Assembly (NCBI RefSeq): GCF_034366785.1
Contig: NZ_CP112932.1
Coordinates: 868,001-932,000 of the forward strand
Source of the DNA: Candidatus Trichorickettsia mobilis
GTDB taxonomy: Bacteria; Pseudomonadota; Alphaproteobacteria; Rickettsiales; Rickettsiaceae
Length of the DNA stretch: 64,000 nucleotides
Direction of reading: 5' to 3'
Of this stretch, positions 54,506 to 63,700 are shown piece after piece. Both the position numbers and the translations under genes were made by a program. A model generated the notes under the pieces. The model made no database searches and was not told where the DNA came from. It saw nothing but the letters and a program-made list of their open reading frames with translations. Each line of letters begins with the position of its first letter. The first letter of the stretch is position 1.

Positions 54506-55921
54506 TTAGTTGTTATAATAATAACTAAATTCTAATGGATGAGGGAATTGCTCTATGGCAGTCACTTCTTTCCATTTCATTTCTAAATAGCTCGTCAATA
54601 ATTCTTTACTAAAAACTTCTCCAACTAATAAATAGCTATTATCTTGTTCTAGAGCTACTAGAGCTTCTCTTAGCGAACCTGCTACGCTTGGTAATGTTTT
54701 AGCAATCTCTTTATCTTCAAATAAATCTTCATTATGGCTTTCTCCTGGGTGAATTTTATTTTGAATACCATCAATACCAGCCATAAGCATTGCAGCAAAG
54801 GCCAAATAAGGATTAGCAGTGGGATCAGGAAATCTTATTTCCACCCGTTTTGCACTAGGTGAATTTTCAACCGGTATTCTGCAAGCAGCTGATCTATTAC
54901 GCATGGAATAAGCGCAAATTACCGGCGCCTCAAAACCTGGTACTAAACGCTTATAGCTATTGGTAGTCGGATTAGTAAATGCATTTAAACTTTTTGCATG
55001 TTTTAAAATACCACCAATATAATATAGCGCTATTTCAGATAGGTTTGCATATTCCATACCGGCAAATAATGAATTACCATTAAGCCATAATGATTGATGA
55101 ACATGCATTCCAGAGCCATTATCAGCAAATAGTGGTTTTGCCATAAAACTTGCTGTTTTGCCATAGCTACGAGCTGCATTACGAACCACATACTTGTAAG
55201 TTTGGATTGCGTCAGCACTATGTAATAACGATCTATATTTAATACCGATCTCATGCTGGGCTGGTGCTACTTCATGATGATGTTTTTCTACTTCTAATCC
55301 CATAGCTTGCATATCTATTAACATTTTAGAACGTATATTGTGCATCGAATCCAATGGTGTTACTGGAAAATAACCACCTTTGGCCTTTGGCCGACAGCCA
55401 TGATTATTATCAGTCATAGCACCATTATTATTAGTGAATTCATCAGATTTGACATTATAAAAACAGTGCTCAGCATTTGACTGAAAATGAACAGAATCAA
55501 AAATGAAAAATTCTACTTCTGGACCAAAGTAGGCAGTATCTGCAATTCCAGTTTGTTGCAAATATTTTTCAGCTTGTTTTGCGATATAACGCGGATCTTT
55601 TTTATACGGCAATAAATTTAATGGATCAAATACATCGCATGTAACAATAACTGTTGCTACATCTGCAAATGGATCAATTGCGATATTATCCAAGTTTGGT
55701 GATATATCTGGTATCAACAACATATCTGACTGATTAATAGCACACCAATATTGAATGGAAGAACCATCAAAAAAGATGCCACCATTTAGTAATTCTTCAT
55801 TAATCATCGATACTGGATAAGTTATATGATGCCATACACCATGTAAATCAGTGAAACGGAAATCAACAAAATAGATTTGATGTTGTTTAAGATAGTGTAA
55901 AAAGTTTTGATAGTTAGCCAT
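54506..55921 (-). CDS. glnA: Glutamine synthetase type I
   Basis: The 471-residue enzyme that makes glutamine from glutamate and ammonia. The signatures FFDGSSIQYWCAINQSDM, AYFGPEVEFFIFD, HHEVAPAQHEIGIKYRSL, NGSGMHVHQSLW (as DNGSGMHVHQS), NPTTNSYKRLVPGFEAPV and RIPVENSPSAKRVEIRFPDP cover the full active site. The adenylylation loop, NLYDLPPEE in E. coli, reads EDLFEDKEI here, so the modified tyrosine is absent and that control is unlikely. A second, shorter GS-like gene is at 13723. Confidence 0.96.
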   Translation of the reverse strand: MANYQNFLHYLKQHQIYFVDFRFTDLHGVWHHITYPVSMINEELLNGGIFFDGSSIQYWCAINQSDMLLIPDISPNLDNIAIDPFADVATVIVTCDVFDPLNLLPYKKDPRYIAKQAEKYLQQTGIADTAYFGPEVEFFIFDSVHFQSNAEHCFYNVKSDEFTNNNGAMTDNNHGCRPKAKGGYFPVTPLDSMHNIRSKMLIDMQAMGLEVEKHHHEVAPAQHEIGIKYRSLLHSADAIQTYKYVVRNAARSYGKTASFMAKPLFADNGSGMHVHQSLWLNGNSLFAGMEYANLSEIALYYIGGILKHAKSLNAFTNPTTNSYKRLVPGFEAPVICAYSMRNRSAACRIPVENSPSAKRVEIRFPDPTANPYLAFAAMLMAGIDGIQNKIHPGESHNEDLFEDKEIAKTLPSVAGSLREALVALEQDNSYLLVGEVFSKELLTSYLEMKWKEVTAIEQFPHPLEFSYYYNN

Positions 55922-56035
55922 TAGACCCTATGTATTAAATTGGAATTTAATAGTTGTATATCAAAAAAACTTTAAGAAATAATTAGTAACATCAGAAATT
56001 TTATAAAAATTTATTTAATGTCTACATTTCAACAC

Positions 56036-56177
56036 TAGACTTCTTCGGAAATTGATCCTTAGTGAGGAAGTTTTAGGAAAAATGTAGTTGAGCACCGCAG
56101 AATACTTAATATATTTGAGGAGCGCAAACAAATTTCAACGACAAAATTACTGCGAATAAAGTTTCCGAAGAGGTCTA
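56036..56177. repeat. MITE family B, diverged copy
   Basis: About 142 bp with ends tagacttcttcggaaat / tttccgaagaggtcta. Its interior gaggaagttttaggaaaaa ... gagcaccgca is close to that of family A at 14569. It ends one base beyond the stop codon of the LysE-family gene. Together with AT-rich DNA it fills the 257-bp gap before that gene. Confidence 0.82.
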
Positions 56178-56178
56178 C

Positions 56179-56790
56179 TTAAATTATGCTGCTAATAATA
56201 CTCCATGCTCCAAATCCCGCAAGAATCAAGGCCGACAAGTAACGAATACGAGTCATAGAATTTTCTGATAAATGAATTTTTACTTTTATTATAATCACAC
56301 CCAGTGTCAGCCACCAGGCCATCGAGCCAATTACTATACCTCCAACCATACTGATTACTTTGTTGGTGTTAATATCTTTATCTGAAAATCCAGCAAATAT
56401 AGCTATAAAGCTTAGGATAGTCATGGGATTAGAAATGTTAAGGCAAAAAGTCTGTATTACCAATTTGATGAATTTTTTATAGTGATTGGAAATTACAGCA
56501 TTATAAATATGCTGTACTCTAAATTCTTTAAAAGCCAGATATAATAAAAATATTCCACCAATTTTTTTGATCAAGTTAGCTCTTTCAAGTAAGAAATTTG
56601 AAATTACCACTAATCCTGTTGCTCCAATAAAAGCATAAATACCATCTGCAATTGCAGCGCCCATTCCTACAGCAACAGCACCCATAAATCCACGTTCTAG
56701 AGTTTTACGGATACAAAACATACCGATAGGCCCTACTGGAGCTGCAACAGCTATTCCTATAGCTATAAATATTAACAACTCAATTAACAT
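56179..56790 (-). CDS. LysE-family amino acid exporter
   Basis: A 203-residue inner-membrane protein with about six hydrophobic segments. The family N-terminus AAPVGPIGMFCIRKTLERG at about residues 15-33 and the NISNPMTILSFIAIFAG block near residue 117 are typical of LysE/RhtB exporters of amino acids. The substrate is unknown. It follows the MFS transporter after 30 bases on the same strand. Confidence 0.9.
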   Translation of the reverse strand: MLIELLIFIAIGIAVAAPVGPIGMFCIRKTLERGFMGAVAVGMGAAIADGIYAFIGATGLVVISNFLLERANLIKKIGGIFLLYLAFKEFRVQHIYNAVISNHYKKFIKLVIQTFCLNISNPMTILSFIAIFAGFSDKDINTNKVISMVGGIVIGSMAWWLTLGVIIIKVKIHLSENSMTRIRYLSALILAGFGAWSIISSII

Positions 56791-56820
56791 TTCATTTTAG
56801 GCTCCATAAGCAATAATTTT

Positions 56821-57993
56821 TTATGGCTTAACAAGATGAAAAAACACGCTGTTCTTTAGATAAGCTGTAAATAATACAATAAATAATGTTGTTACAATAA
56901 TTACATGAGCAAATGTTGCTGGTGTTCCATCATAAGAATAGCTGGCTATCCAAGTAAGGGCAGAGCATAACACATAGCGCATACTCATAATTGCAGATGA
57001 GGCTGTACCTTTAAGTTCAGGAAATATCTCGATTGAGCGCACAAAAATTATAGGATAGAAAATAGCTGAGCCGATTCCACAAATACTAAGGCTGAAAGTT
57101 GTAACATAAGGTGAATTAGCAAATAAAGCAACAATCGAGCCAATAATATACAAAACTAAACCTAAATAAATCGCGTTTATTGTGCCGAGTTTCTTGATTA
57201 TCTGTCCTGAGCCTAAGCTGACAATCGCAAAAACTGCGATTACTACTCCCTGATGTAGAGTATAACTTAACATACCAAGCTTAAATGTTTGCATATATAA
57301 AAATGGCGAGATAGCAATAAAAGCCATATAAACACCATAACATAAGCTTGGAACTGCAGAGGCACTGAGGAAAATAGGATTAGTCAATAATGTCTTATAA
57401 TCTACAAAAATAGATTTAATAGCGAGAGGAGTTTGTTTCTTTAACGTTTCTGGCAAGAAAAAACATAATAATATTAAGGAGGTTAAACATATAACGGCAA
57501 CAAAAGCATAATTTCCACGCCAACCAATTTCCTTATTAATAAAACCTCCAATTATCGGTGCCAACGCCATTATAGTAGTAAAAATAGCATTCATTACTCC
57601 ATATAATTGCGTTGCTTTATCAATGTTATAGCTGTCGGCAATAATTGCCGATACCACTACAGCAGAAGTTGCAGCACCCACGCCTTGGATAAATCGAGCT
57701 ATTAACAATTCTTCAATAGAAGAAGCAAAGACACAACCTATCGCACCAATTACTAAAATTAAATTACCAATTAACATAATTTTACGACGTCCATAACTTT
57801 CTGATAATGGACCATAAATTAATGCCGCAAGACAAAAACCAAATAAATTATAAGTAATAGTCAGTCCTACCATAGAATCTGGAACTTGTAACTGCTTGGC
57901 AATATCCAGAAAACTAGGAGCTGATATTTCTAATTCAATACAACTATTAACAAGTGCTACTATCAATAAAAATGGTAAATATCGTGCCATCAT
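56821..57993 (-). CDS. MFS transporter, Bcr/CflA-like
   Basis: A 390-residue inner-membrane protein with about twelve hydrophobic segments. The first-loop motif appears as GPLSESYGRRKIMLIG at about residues 61-76, and the ARFIQGVGAATSAVVVSAII block and AISPFLYMQ are typical of the Bcr/CflA drug-resistance subgroup. In Rickettsiales such proteins may export metabolites or toxic compounds; the substrate is unknown. It is the middle gene of a same-strand run TPM-lemA-MFS-lysE. Confidence 0.88.
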   Translation of the reverse strand: MMARYLPFLLIVALVNSCIELEISAPSFLDIAKQLQVPDSMVGLTITYNLFGFCLAALIYGPLSESYGRRKIMLIGNLILVIGAIGCVFASSIEELLIARFIQGVGAATSAVVVSAIIADSYNIDKATQLYGVMNAIFTTIMALAPIIGGFINKEIGWRGNYAFVAVICLTSLILLCFFLPETLKKQTPLAIKSIFVDYKTLLTNPIFLSASAVPSLCYGVYMAFIAISPFLYMQTFKLGMLSYTLHQGVVIAVFAIVSLGSGQIIKKLGTINAIYLGLVLYIIGSIVALFANSPYVTTFSLSICGIGSAIFYPIIFVRSIEIFPELKGTASSAIMSMRYVLCSALTWIASYSYDGTPATFAHVIIVTTLFIVLFTAYLKNSVFFHLVKP

Positions 57994-58040
57994 GAATAAA
58001 TCATCTCTAAACCCCAGTATTAGATCCCTTGCAAACGCTT

Positions 58041-58634
58041 TTACTTACCGAAATTTACTTTTGGCACAGTTCTAGCCTCAGCTTCTGCTGCAAATGAATC
58101 TTTAGTAGTTAAATTTAAAAATGATTTATTAATCAAAGAACCAGGAAATTGTCTAAGTGCGTAATTATATTCTTTAACTTCATTATTATAGTTTTGTCTG
58201 GCTACATTAATTCTATTTTCTGTACCCTCTAATTGAGCTAATAAATCACGATAAGTTTCAGATGCTTTTAAGTCTGGGTAATTTTCTGCTATAGCCAATA
58301 ATTTTGTTAAGGAGCCGCTTAATTGATTTTGCGCTTGTTGATATTTCTGCAATGCTTCAGGATTATCTAAAGATGATGCATCTATTTTTACAGCAGTTGC
58401 ATTTGCTCGTGCCTCAACAACTTTTTGCAAAGTTTCTGATTCATAAGTACTATAAGCTTTTACTGTTTGGACTAAGTTAGGAATAAGATCTAGCCTGCGC
58501 TGCAAGGTAGATTCTAAATTTCCCCATTCACGTTTTACCGCCTCATCGTGTGAGATAAGGCTATTATAAGAACCAATTGCGCTTAGTATCAATATAATTA
58601 CCGATGCTATGACTGCTAAAGTAACTTTATTCAT
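58041..58634 (-). CDS. LemA family protein
   Basis: A 197-residue membrane-anchored protein with one N-terminal hydrophobic segment (residues ~5-24) and a long helical body. The motifs LQRRLDLIPNLVQTVKAYS at about residues 46-64, NYPDLKASETYRDLLAQLEG and TENRINVARQNYN are the standard LemA blocks. Its function is unsettled. It is paired with the TPM-domain gene upstream (21-base gap), a pairing common in bacteria. Confidence 0.93.
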   Translation of the reverse strand: MNKVTLAVIASVIILILSAIGSYNSLISHDEAVKREWGNLESTLQRRLDLIPNLVQTVKAYSTYESETLQKVVEARANATAVKIDASSLDNPEALQKYQQAQNQLSGSLTKLLAIAENYPDLKASETYRDLLAQLEGTENRINVARQNYNNEVKEYNYALRQFPGSLINKSFLNLTTKDSFAAEAEARTVPKVNFGK

Positions 58635-58655
58635 AAAAATCCTCCCTAAAATTCA

Positions 58656-59480
58656 TCAGAAGCTCCCACCACCGCCAGAACTCCCTCCGCCTCCAGAAAA
58701 AGAGCTGCCGCCACCATAATCACCAGAATTCCCTCTACCTCCACCAAGAGATAAACGTCCACTATATGTCAAAATATAACATACAGCAAAGCTTATTCCG
58801 CTATATAATAAGAGATCCGTCAAAGTATTTAGCTTCCCCCAATAATACAGCATGGGCAAGCTTATTACCGAACCAATGGTAGCATAAATTAACCTGCTTT
58901 TTTGAGATGTTCTAAAAGAAAATAGTATAGATGACGCAAAAAAAAGCATAACAGCAACTATTAGCAAAGCGCTATCATTAGTTTGTTTTGTAGGATTAGT
59001 TTGAGTATACTCACCTTGTATAACTTTAATAATACTATCAATACCTTGTGCAATACCAGAGTTAAAATCACCTTGCGCTAGTAATGGTTTGATATCATCT
59101 CGAATAATTCTAGCACTTGTTACATCAGTCAATCTTCCTTCTAATCCTCTACCTACCTCTATTCTGATAGCGCGATCTTCAAGCGCAATTATTAGTAAAA
59201 CTCCGTTATCTATCTTTGTTCGACCAATACCCCAACCATTAAATACAGCTATTGCAAAATTCTCAATTGGTACGCCTTTTAAAGAAGGTATAGTTAATAT
59301 CACTAGTTGGGTTGAATCTCTTTGTTCTAGTTGAGTTAATTTTTGTTCAAGAGTGTTTACCGTAGCTGCCGATAATAAATTTGCATAATCATTAACTCTT
59401 CCTGATAAAGGTGGTATTTCTATAGCAAGACTATTAAATACCCAAATCATAAATAAGAAAATAATGTTTACCTTCTTCAT
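58656..59480 (-). CDS. TPM-domain (YgcG-like) membrane protein
   Basis: A 274-residue protein with a signal peptide (to about residue 19), a periplasmic TPM domain (VNDYANLLSAATVNTLEQKL, GWGIGRTKIDNGVLLIIALE and RIEVGRGLEGRLTD), three hydrophobic segments and a glycine- and serine-rich tail ending GGGGSSGGGGSF. This architecture is standard for YgcG-type proteins. It is the first gene of the TPM-lemA pair. Confidence 0.92.
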   Translation of the reverse strand: MKKVNIIFLFMIWVFNSLAIEIPPLSGRVNDYANLLSAATVNTLEQKLTQLEQRDSTQLVILTIPSLKGVPIENFAIAVFNGWGIGRTKIDNGVLLIIALEDRAIRIEVGRGLEGRLTDVTSARIIRDDIKPLLAQGDFNSGIAQGIDSIIKVIQGEYTQTNPTKQTNDSALLIVAVMLFFASSILFSFRTSQKSRLIYATIGSVISLPMLYYWGKLNTLTDLLLYSGISFAVCYILTYSGRLSLGGGRGNSGDYGGGSSFSGGGGSSGGGGSF

Positions 59481-59663
59481 ATTAACTTAACTTCTTTGAG
59501 TAGATAGCTTTAATTATATCTTGTTTTTTCATATTTCCCAAAGATTAACTAAGAGTTTCGTGTCTTTAAATGTAGCCACCAAGATTTATATAATACTTGA
59601 CTGAATTACTAGGGTAATATAACATGTAATTAAATTATATGTAGCAGAATGGCAAGGTTCATT

Positions 59664-60065
59664 ATGATGCTTAGCACTAAAGGTAGATATGCGGTTATGG
59701 CAATTTTAGATATAGCAACGCAAGATATGCAAAAACCTACTAGTTTGGCTGAAATTGCTGCACGGCAAAATATTGCTCTAAATTATTTAGAACAAATTTT
59801 TGCTAAACTTAGGAAAGCCGGTTTAGTTAATGCAATTAAAGGACCGGGTGGCGGTTATATAATTAGTGTAGAACTAAATCAGCTAACTATCGCTGCTATC
59901 ATTGATGCAGTAGAAGAAAATATTGAAATGACTAGGTGTAAAATTAACTCATATCCTGGATGTATGCCAGACCACGCCAAATGCAAAACACATGATTTAT
60001 GGCATGGCTTGAGTGAGCATATTAGAAGTTATTTTACTGCAATTTCAGTTGCAGATATATTGTAA
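59664..60065 (+). CDS. iscR: Fe-S cluster regulator IscR (Rrf2 family)
   Basis: A ~133-residue regulator that senses Fe-S cluster supply. The winged-helix part begins MLSTKGRYAVMAILDIA and has the recognition region SLAEIAARQNIALNYLEQIF. The cluster cysteines are in CKINSYPGC and KCKTHD, spaced like those of IscR. I place the start at ATG 59664 because aagg lies six bases upstream and family members start at this point; the frame runs open to an ATG at 59649. It is two bases from the first desulfurase gene and probably represses the operon. Confidence 0.92.
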   Translation: MMLSTKGRYAVMAILDIATQDMQKPTSLAEIAARQNIALNYLEQIFAKLRKAGLVNAIKGPGGGYIISVELNQLTIAAIIDAVEENIEMTRCKINSYPGCMPDHAKCKTHDLWHGLSEHIRSYFTAISVADIL

Positions 60066-60067
60066 CC

Positions 60068-61198
60068 ATGATTTATCTTGATAATAACGCAACTACAGCC
60101 ACTCATAAAGATGTTGCAGGTTTTATGTATAGTATAATGAAACAACCATTAAATCCTTCGTCTATACATGCTAGTGGTCGTAATGCCAAAAATATTATGG
60201 AACAAGCACGAATACAAATTAAAGAGTTAATAGGGATTGCTCCATACTCTCGTGAATATAACATAATCTTTACAGCTACCGGGACGGAAGCCAATAATTT
60301 GATATTATCTAATTTTATTGATGGTGATGTTTTCGTTTCAACAGTAGAACATTTATCAATCTTAAGCCAACAAGATTGTTATCCTGATATAAAAACTATC
60401 GCTGTTGATGATCATGGTATGGTTAACCTTGATTCTCTGACACATTTATTAAGTCAAAGTAAAAAAAGCAAGAAGCTGGTTTCGGTAATGCTAGCAAATA
60501 ATGAAACTGGAGCAATTCAACCACTAAAAAATATAGCAAAAATTGCTAAACAATATGGTGCTTTGGTACATAGTGACTGCGTACAAGCTGTTGGCAAGAT
60601 GGTGGTAGATATTGCTGATCTTGATTTAGATTTTGCTGTGATCTCAGGGCATAAATTTGGTGGATCAATAGGTGCTGCAGCATTAATTGCTAAAACTAAA
60701 CATCATCTGGTGCCTCATATTATTGGTGGTAAACAGGAAATGGGTTTGCGCGCTGGTACTGAGAACGTTGCTGCCATAGCAGGATTAGGGTTGGCAGCAA
60801 AAATTGCTCAAGCAGAACTCTCACAACGGATTCAGCATATGCGACTATTGCAGCAAAGATTAGAAAGTAATTTAGGTAATATATTTCCACAAATTACTAT
60901 ATTATCATCAATTGTTCCGCGCATTCCTAATACTTCCCTTATTAGCTTACCAGGTATGTTATCTTCATTGCAAGTGATAGCTTTGGATTTACGTGAGATA
61001 GCAGTTAGTTCTGGTTCTGCCTGCTCTTCCGGTAAAGTCAATAAATCACATGTGTTAAAAGCGATGGGTGTTAATGCCGAAATTGCAGCATCAGCAATCA
61101 GAATTTCGACATCACCAGATAATTCGGTAGAGGATATTGATGGTTTTATTAATGCATTCAAAGAAATACATGTAGTAGAGGGGAGTTGCCAATTATAA
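60068..61198 (+). CDS. Cysteine desulfurase, first of a tandem pair
   Basis: A 376-residue PLP enzyme of the NifS/IscS family. The PLP lysine is in ISGHKFGGSIGAAALI, the histidine region is VSTVEHLSI, and the catalytic cysteine is in SSGSACSSGKVNKSHVLKAM. It is shorter than and divergent from the IscS that follows. Such a tandem is characteristic of Rickettsia. The C-terminal CQL and stop lie in a palindromic element starting at 61185, so the end has probably been modified. Confidence 0.93.
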   Translation: MIYLDNNATTATHKDVAGFMYSIMKQPLNPSSIHASGRNAKNIMEQARIQIKELIGIAPYSREYNIIFTATGTEANNLILSNFIDGDVFVSTVEHLSILSQQDCYPDIKTIAVDDHGMVNLDSLTHLLSQSKKSKKLVSVMLANNETGAIQPLKNIAKIAKQYGALVHSDCVQAVGKMVVDIADLDLDFAVISGHKFGGSIGAAALIAKTKHHLVPHIIGGKQEMGLRAGTENVAAIAGLGLAAKIAQAELSQRIQHMRLLQQRLESNLGNIFPQITILSSIVPRIPNTSLISLPGMLSSLQVIALDLREIAVSSGSACSSGKVNKSHVLKAMGVNAEIAASAIRISTSPDNSVEDIDGFINAFKEIHVVEGSCQL

Positions 61199-61273
61199 TA
61201 TTTTATTAAACACCACAGAGGCCAATTCCAACCGTCTGAGTTTAGGGAGCTTCTAGCAGTTTTAATTGACAAC
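61185..61273. repeat. Palindromic element at the end of the first desulfurase gene
   Basis: The ends gttgccaattataata and agttttaattgacaac form an imperfect inverted repeat of 89 bp. The interior ccacagaggccaattccaac and ccgtctgag recur at 52640 and partly at 21790. The gene's final three codons and stop are inside its left end. Confidence 0.72.
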
Positions 61274-61298
61274 TTGCGTTAGCGTTATGTTACCTAAT

Positions 61299-61365
61299 GT
61301 CATCCCGAACTTGTTTCGGGATCTCATCAGGACTTCATAAGATCCTAAAACAAGTTCGGGATGAC
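61299..61365. repeat. REP-like palindrome, gtcatcccgaac family
   Basis: A 67-bp hairpin with arms gtcatcccgaacttgtttcg and caagttcgggatgac. A near-identical copy lies at 62722, a shorter one at 10902 and a diverged one at 6838. Confidence 0.85.
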
Positions 61366-61427
61366 TAATTAATTGACTCAGTTTAGTGAAGAACAAAAAT
61401 TCAATATAACTAATAATTAAAGATAAT

Positions 61428-62684
61428 ATGAGTGAACTTGAACAACTAAAACAAAGACTACTGGTAAATGGTTGTACATTTCCAATTTACCTGGATTATC
61501 AGGCTACTACTCCTATGGATCCTAGAGTATTGGAAGCAATGTTACCATATTTCACCACTAAATTTGGCAACCCTCATTCTCGTAGCCATACTTTTGGCTG
61601 GGAAGCAGAGGAAGCAGTTGAACTAGCGCGCGCTCATGTAGCTAAATTAATTAATGCTACACCAAGGGAGATTATTTTCACCTCTGGAGCGACAGAATCC
61701 AATAATCTGGCGATAAAAGGAATATCTAAATTTTACGGTAGTAAAAAAAATCATATAATTACTTTAGCCACTGAACATAAATGCGTCCTTGATGCATGCA
61801 GACATGCTGAACAGGATGGATTTCAGGTAACTTATCTACCAGTAAAACAGAATGGTTTAGTTGATTTAGAATTGTTGCAGCAAACTATTACCGCAAATAC
61901 GATGCTAGTTTCGATAATGGCTGTACATAATGAAATTGGAGTAATTCAACCCTTGGCACAAATTGGTAAAATCTGTCGTGCCAATGGAGTTTTTTTTCAT
62001 TCAGATATAGCTCAAGCTTATGGAAAAATTCCAATTGATGTTAATGAATGTAATATTGATCTTGCTAGCATTTCTGGCCATAAAATTTATGGACCGAAAG
62101 GTGTTGGAGCCTTATATGTACGTAAAAAACCTCGTGTCCGCCTAAGTCCTATAATCAACGGTGGTGGACAGGAGCGGGGCATGAGATCAGGTACTCTGGC
62201 CTCACCGCTAATCGTAGGTTTTGGTAAAGCTGCCGAAATTGCTTTAGTTGAAATGGATCAAGACTATTTACATGTCAAAAATTTATTTAATAAATTTGTG
62301 GGTCTGATTACCAGTCAAATTCCTGATGTTTATTTGAATGGTGATCGAAACCAACGATATCCTGGTAATATTAATTTGAGTTTTGCTTATATTGAGGGTG
62401 AATCGATGATTCTGGCAGTCAAAGATTTAGCGGTGTCCTCTGGTTCAGCCTGTACTTCCTCTTCTCTTGAACCTTCATATGTATTACGGGCGCTTGGAGT
62501 AGATGAAGAGCTGGCACATACTTCTCTTAGATTTGGAGTTGGAAGATTTACTCGTGAAGATGAGATTGACTATGCGGTAGAGCTTATAATTTCTAAAATC
62601 AAATTCTTGAGAGAAATGAGTCCACTCTGGGAAATGGTTCAAGAGGGGGTGGACTTAAAGCAGATTAAGTGGGCAACACATTAA
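61428..62684 (+). CDS. iscS: Cysteine desulfurase IscS
   Basis: A 418-residue PLP enzyme that takes sulfur from cysteine for Fe-S clusters and tRNA thiolation. Hallmarks: [64 protein letters not shown] with the PLP lysine, and [20 protein letters not shown] with the catalytic cysteine. The C-terminal [18 protein letters not shown] matches the IscU-binding tail. An extra ~15 residues precede the usual start. It is followed by iscU. Confidence 0.97.
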   Translation: MSELEQLKQRLLVNGCTFPIYLDYQATTPMDPRVLEAMLPYFTTKFGNPHSRSHTFGWEAEEAVELARAHVAKLINATPREIIFTSGATESNNLAIKGISKFYGSKKNHIITLATEHKCVLDACRHAEQDGFQVTYLPVKQNGLVDLELLQQTITANTMLVSIMAVHNEIGVIQPLAQIGKICRANGVFFHSDIAQAYGKIPIDVNECNIDLASISGHKIYGPKGVGALYVRKKPRVRLSPIINGGGQERGMRSGTLASPLIVGFGKAAEIALVEMDQDYLHVKNLFNKFVGLITSQIPDVYLNGDRNQRYPGNINLSFAYIEGESMILAVKDLAVSSGSACTSSSLEPSYVLRALGVDEELAHTSLRFGVGRFTREDEIDYAVELIISKIKFLREMSPLWEMVQEGVDLKQIKWATH

Positions 62685-62721
62685 AAGTATAATACTTTTA
62701 ATGCCATCTCGAGCCCCGCAT

Positions 62722-62786
62722 GTCATCCCGAACTTGTTTCGGGATCTCATCAGGTTCATAAGATCCCGAAACAAGTTCGGGATGAC
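62722..62786. repeat. REP-like palindrome, gtcatcccgaac family
   Basis: A 65-bp hairpin with arms gtcatcccgaacttgtttcg and cgaaacaagttcgggatgac and a ttcataa-like centre. It lies between iscS and iscU and so would be part of the transcript if the operon is continuous. It could affect relative expression. Confidence 0.88.
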
Positions 62787-62866
62787 AAGCGGCGTTCGGG
62801 ATGGTATGGCATGCGGTGTACATTAACGCTCCCGGCAGACTTTTTTAAAACTTGTGAGGTAAAAAT

Positions 62867-63262
62867 ATGGCATATGATAAAAAAGTAATCGATCATTATG
62901 AAAATCCACGTAACGTAGGATCTTTAGATAAAACAGATACTACTGTGGGTACTGGTTTGGTTGGCGCGCCTGCTTGTGGCGATGTAATGAAATTACAAAT
63001 TAGAGTTAACGCAGAAGGTATGATTGAAGAAGCCAAATTTAAAACTTTTGGTTGTGGTTCTGCAATTGCTTCTAGCTCTTTAGTAACTGAATGGATCAAA
63101 GGTAAATCGGTAGATGAGGCAGAAGCAATTAGAAATACTGAAATTGCAGAGTACTTATCACTACCACCAGTAAAGCTTCATTGCTCTTTGCTGGCTGAGG
63201 ATGCGGTAAAGGCAGCTATAAAAGACTATAAAGATAAACAAGCAGCAAAATCTGTAATATGA
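62867..63262 (+). CDS. iscU: Fe-S cluster scaffold IscU
   Basis: A 131-residue scaffold on which IscS builds clusters. The three ligand cysteines are in GAPACGDVMKLQI (about residue 37), KTFGCGSAIASSSL (about 64) and KLHCSLLAEDAV (about 107); the chaperone-binding LPPVK is present just before the last. A ribosome site gaggt precedes the ATG. Its stop overlaps the iscA start by four bases. Confidence 0.97.
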   Translation: MAYDKKVIDHYENPRNVGSLDKTDTTVGTGLVGAPACGDVMKLQIRVNAEGMIEEAKFKTFGCGSAIASSSLVTEWIKGKSVDEAEAIRNTEIAEYLSLPPVKLHCSLLAEDAVKAAIKDYKDKQAAKSVI

Positions 63263-63606
63263 CAGCAATAAGACCTAAGCAAGTACTTGTGCTAACTGAG
63301 CCAGCAGTAGAACAAATCAAACTGTTACTTAAAAAGAGCCAGAAACCGGTAGTTGGTATCAGAATTGGCGTTAAGTCAGGCGGTTGTTCCGGTTATAGCT
63401 ATTACTTTGAATATGCCGATGAGAAAAAACCATTTGATGAAGTAATAGAACAGCATGGCGTCACTATTTTAATTGATCCCAAAGCATTAATGTATCTAAT
63501 TGGTACTGAGATGGATTATCATAATGATCAATTCAAATCTGGATTTGTTTTTGTTAATCCTAATGAAAAAGGAAGATGTGGCTGTGGCAAATCATTTAAT
63601 GTTTGA
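63259..63606 (+). CDS. iscA: Fe-S cluster carrier IscA
   Basis: A 115-residue A-type carrier that passes clusters to target proteins. The three cysteines are in KSGGCSGYSYYFEYA and GRCGCGKSFNV. Length is normal. It overlaps iscU and is the last Isc gene in the window; HscB, HscA and ferredoxin genes are not seen before the window ends. Confidence 0.96.
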   Translation: MTAIRPKQVLVLTEPAVEQIKLLLKKSQKPVVGIRIGVKSGGCSGYSYYFEYADEKKPFDEVIEQHGVTILIDPKALMYLIGTEMDYHNDQFKSGFVFVNPNEKGRCGCGKSFNV

Positions 63607-63700
63607 AGATATCTTGCCACCTACTCATTATTGCCATATTTGCGATTAACACTATATAAAATTTATTGCTTTCGTAACATAGTTTATTTATAAAGTATAG

